Source: an uncultured Bacteroidia bacterium (GTDB taxonomy: Bacteria; Bacteroidota; Bacteroidia; Bacteroidales; F082). From it: DNA of 60,014 nt. The notes under the pieces are model-generated. The model saw only the letters and a list, made by a program, of their open reading frames with translations. It had not been told where the DNA came from and searched no databases. Of the stretch, positions 59,916 through 60,014 are shown in pieces (the stretch's first letter is position 1; each line of letters opens with the position of its first letter). The translations under genes were made by a program, and so were the position numbers. The stretch is taken from NCBI GenBank assembly GCA_902791165.1, contig CADAVB010000003.1, positions 1-60,014 of the forward strand, read 5' to 3'.

Positions 59916-59943
59916 GTAGAGCCGCGGCGCGCCACGGCTCTAC
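59916..59943. repeat. 28-nt palindrome (repeat family member C)
   Basis: GTAGAGCCG (59916-59924) and CGGCTCTAC (59935-59943) pair over 9 nt. Then comes a C/A mismatch and GGC/GCC. It is 28 nt like the copies at 14906 and 33935. It sits just past the stop codon of the gene at the right edge and could be that gene's terminator-like hairpin, but there is no T-run. Confidence 0.8.
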
Positions 59944-59957
59944 GAATGTCGCCGCGT

Positions 59958-60014
59958 TTATTCCTTCACCACCTTGTCGGTGAACACGGTGCCGTCTTCC
60001 AAGGCGACGCGCAA
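59958..60014 (-). CDS. C-terminal end of a probable T9SS cargo protein (partial)
   Basis: Only the last 18 codons and the TAA are inside the window. They read LRVALEDGTVFTDKVVKE. The pattern of a hydrophobic strand (VRVxLEDG), a short turn and a final basic/hydrophobic KVVK tail is typical of the end of T9SS type A sorting domains. The gene continues off the right end. Confidence is moderate because the tail is short. Confidence 0.5.
   Translation of the reverse strand: MRVALEDGTVFTDKVVKE

Overview
The window is about 60 kb of chromosome from a member of the Bacteroidota, most likely an uncultured Bacteroidales. The evidence is a type IX secretion (T9SS) translocon gene (sprA) plus the C-terminal sorting tails of T9SS cargo at both ends, many Bacteroidota-restricted families (DUF3078, DUF4249, DUF4293, DUF6029, Omp28), a Rho factor with a long polar N-terminal insertion, and promoters of the Bacteroidota type (-7 box TAnnTTTG, seen here as TACTTTTG, TATTTTTG, TACCTTTG and similar) in front of most transcription units. 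Coding density is high. Large open frames antisense to real genes are common and are shadows of codon bias.

Layout. 0-6.6 kb: a T9SS-exported Omp28-like protein, the small SRP RNA (ffs), a PurF-like phosphoribosyltransferase that lacks the usual Cys nucleophile, a YciO/Sua5-family gene, tRNA-Lys(UUU) and a dipeptidyl peptidase III-like lipoprotein. 6.6-10 kb: an AT-richer accessory patch with a 124-nt nested inverted repeat in the leader of a small HTH regulator, two poorly characterised small genes and an AAA/DUF4143 ATPase preceded by three 33-bp tandem repeats. 10-24 kb: housekeeping and envelope genes (esterase, LpxD-like acyltransferase, EF-P, S9 peptidase, DUF4419, RlmB, TonB-domain protein, DUF3078, phosphoesterase, DUF4293, Rho, Mpl, YraN). 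24-32 kb: a 1380-residue dikinase-like protein with a large unknown N-terminal region, then a DUF4249 lipoprotein with its TonB-dependent receptor. 31.9-32.8 kb: three tightly overlapping small genes (DUF3791, DUF3990 and a third) that look like a toxin-antitoxin or defence module. 32.9-36 kb: gap, lysC, trmO. 36-39 kb: an MBOAT/SGNH O-acylation pair. 38.9-42.1 kb: an extracytoplasmic redox-like set (TlpA, DUF6029, Omp28). 42.2-50 kb: manA, an M20 hydrolase, glyA, a small barrel-like protein, elbB, thiL and uvrC. 50-60 kb: the run ruvA-sprA-gcvH-vanZ-tonB on the minus strand, then the last codons of another probable T9SS cargo.

The genes share themes rather than one pathway. Envelope traffic is served by SprA, TonB, the receptor/DUF4249 pair and the T9SS cargo. 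Threonylcarbamoyl-adenosine tRNA modification may be served by the YciO-like protein and TrmO. One-carbon metabolism is served by GlyA and GcvH, and nucleic-acid repair by UvrC and RuvA. Between genes there is a recurring 27-28 nt palindrome family (three full copies, two related shorter ones). Two of its loci share a whole composite layout: stop codon, purine-rich short-repeat array, hairpin, a common ATCTTGAAAT word, then the next gene. The items most worth following up are the DUF3791/DUF3990 module, the truncated dikinase with its novel N-terminal region, the structured leader at 6.8-6.95 kb and the intergenic palindrome family.
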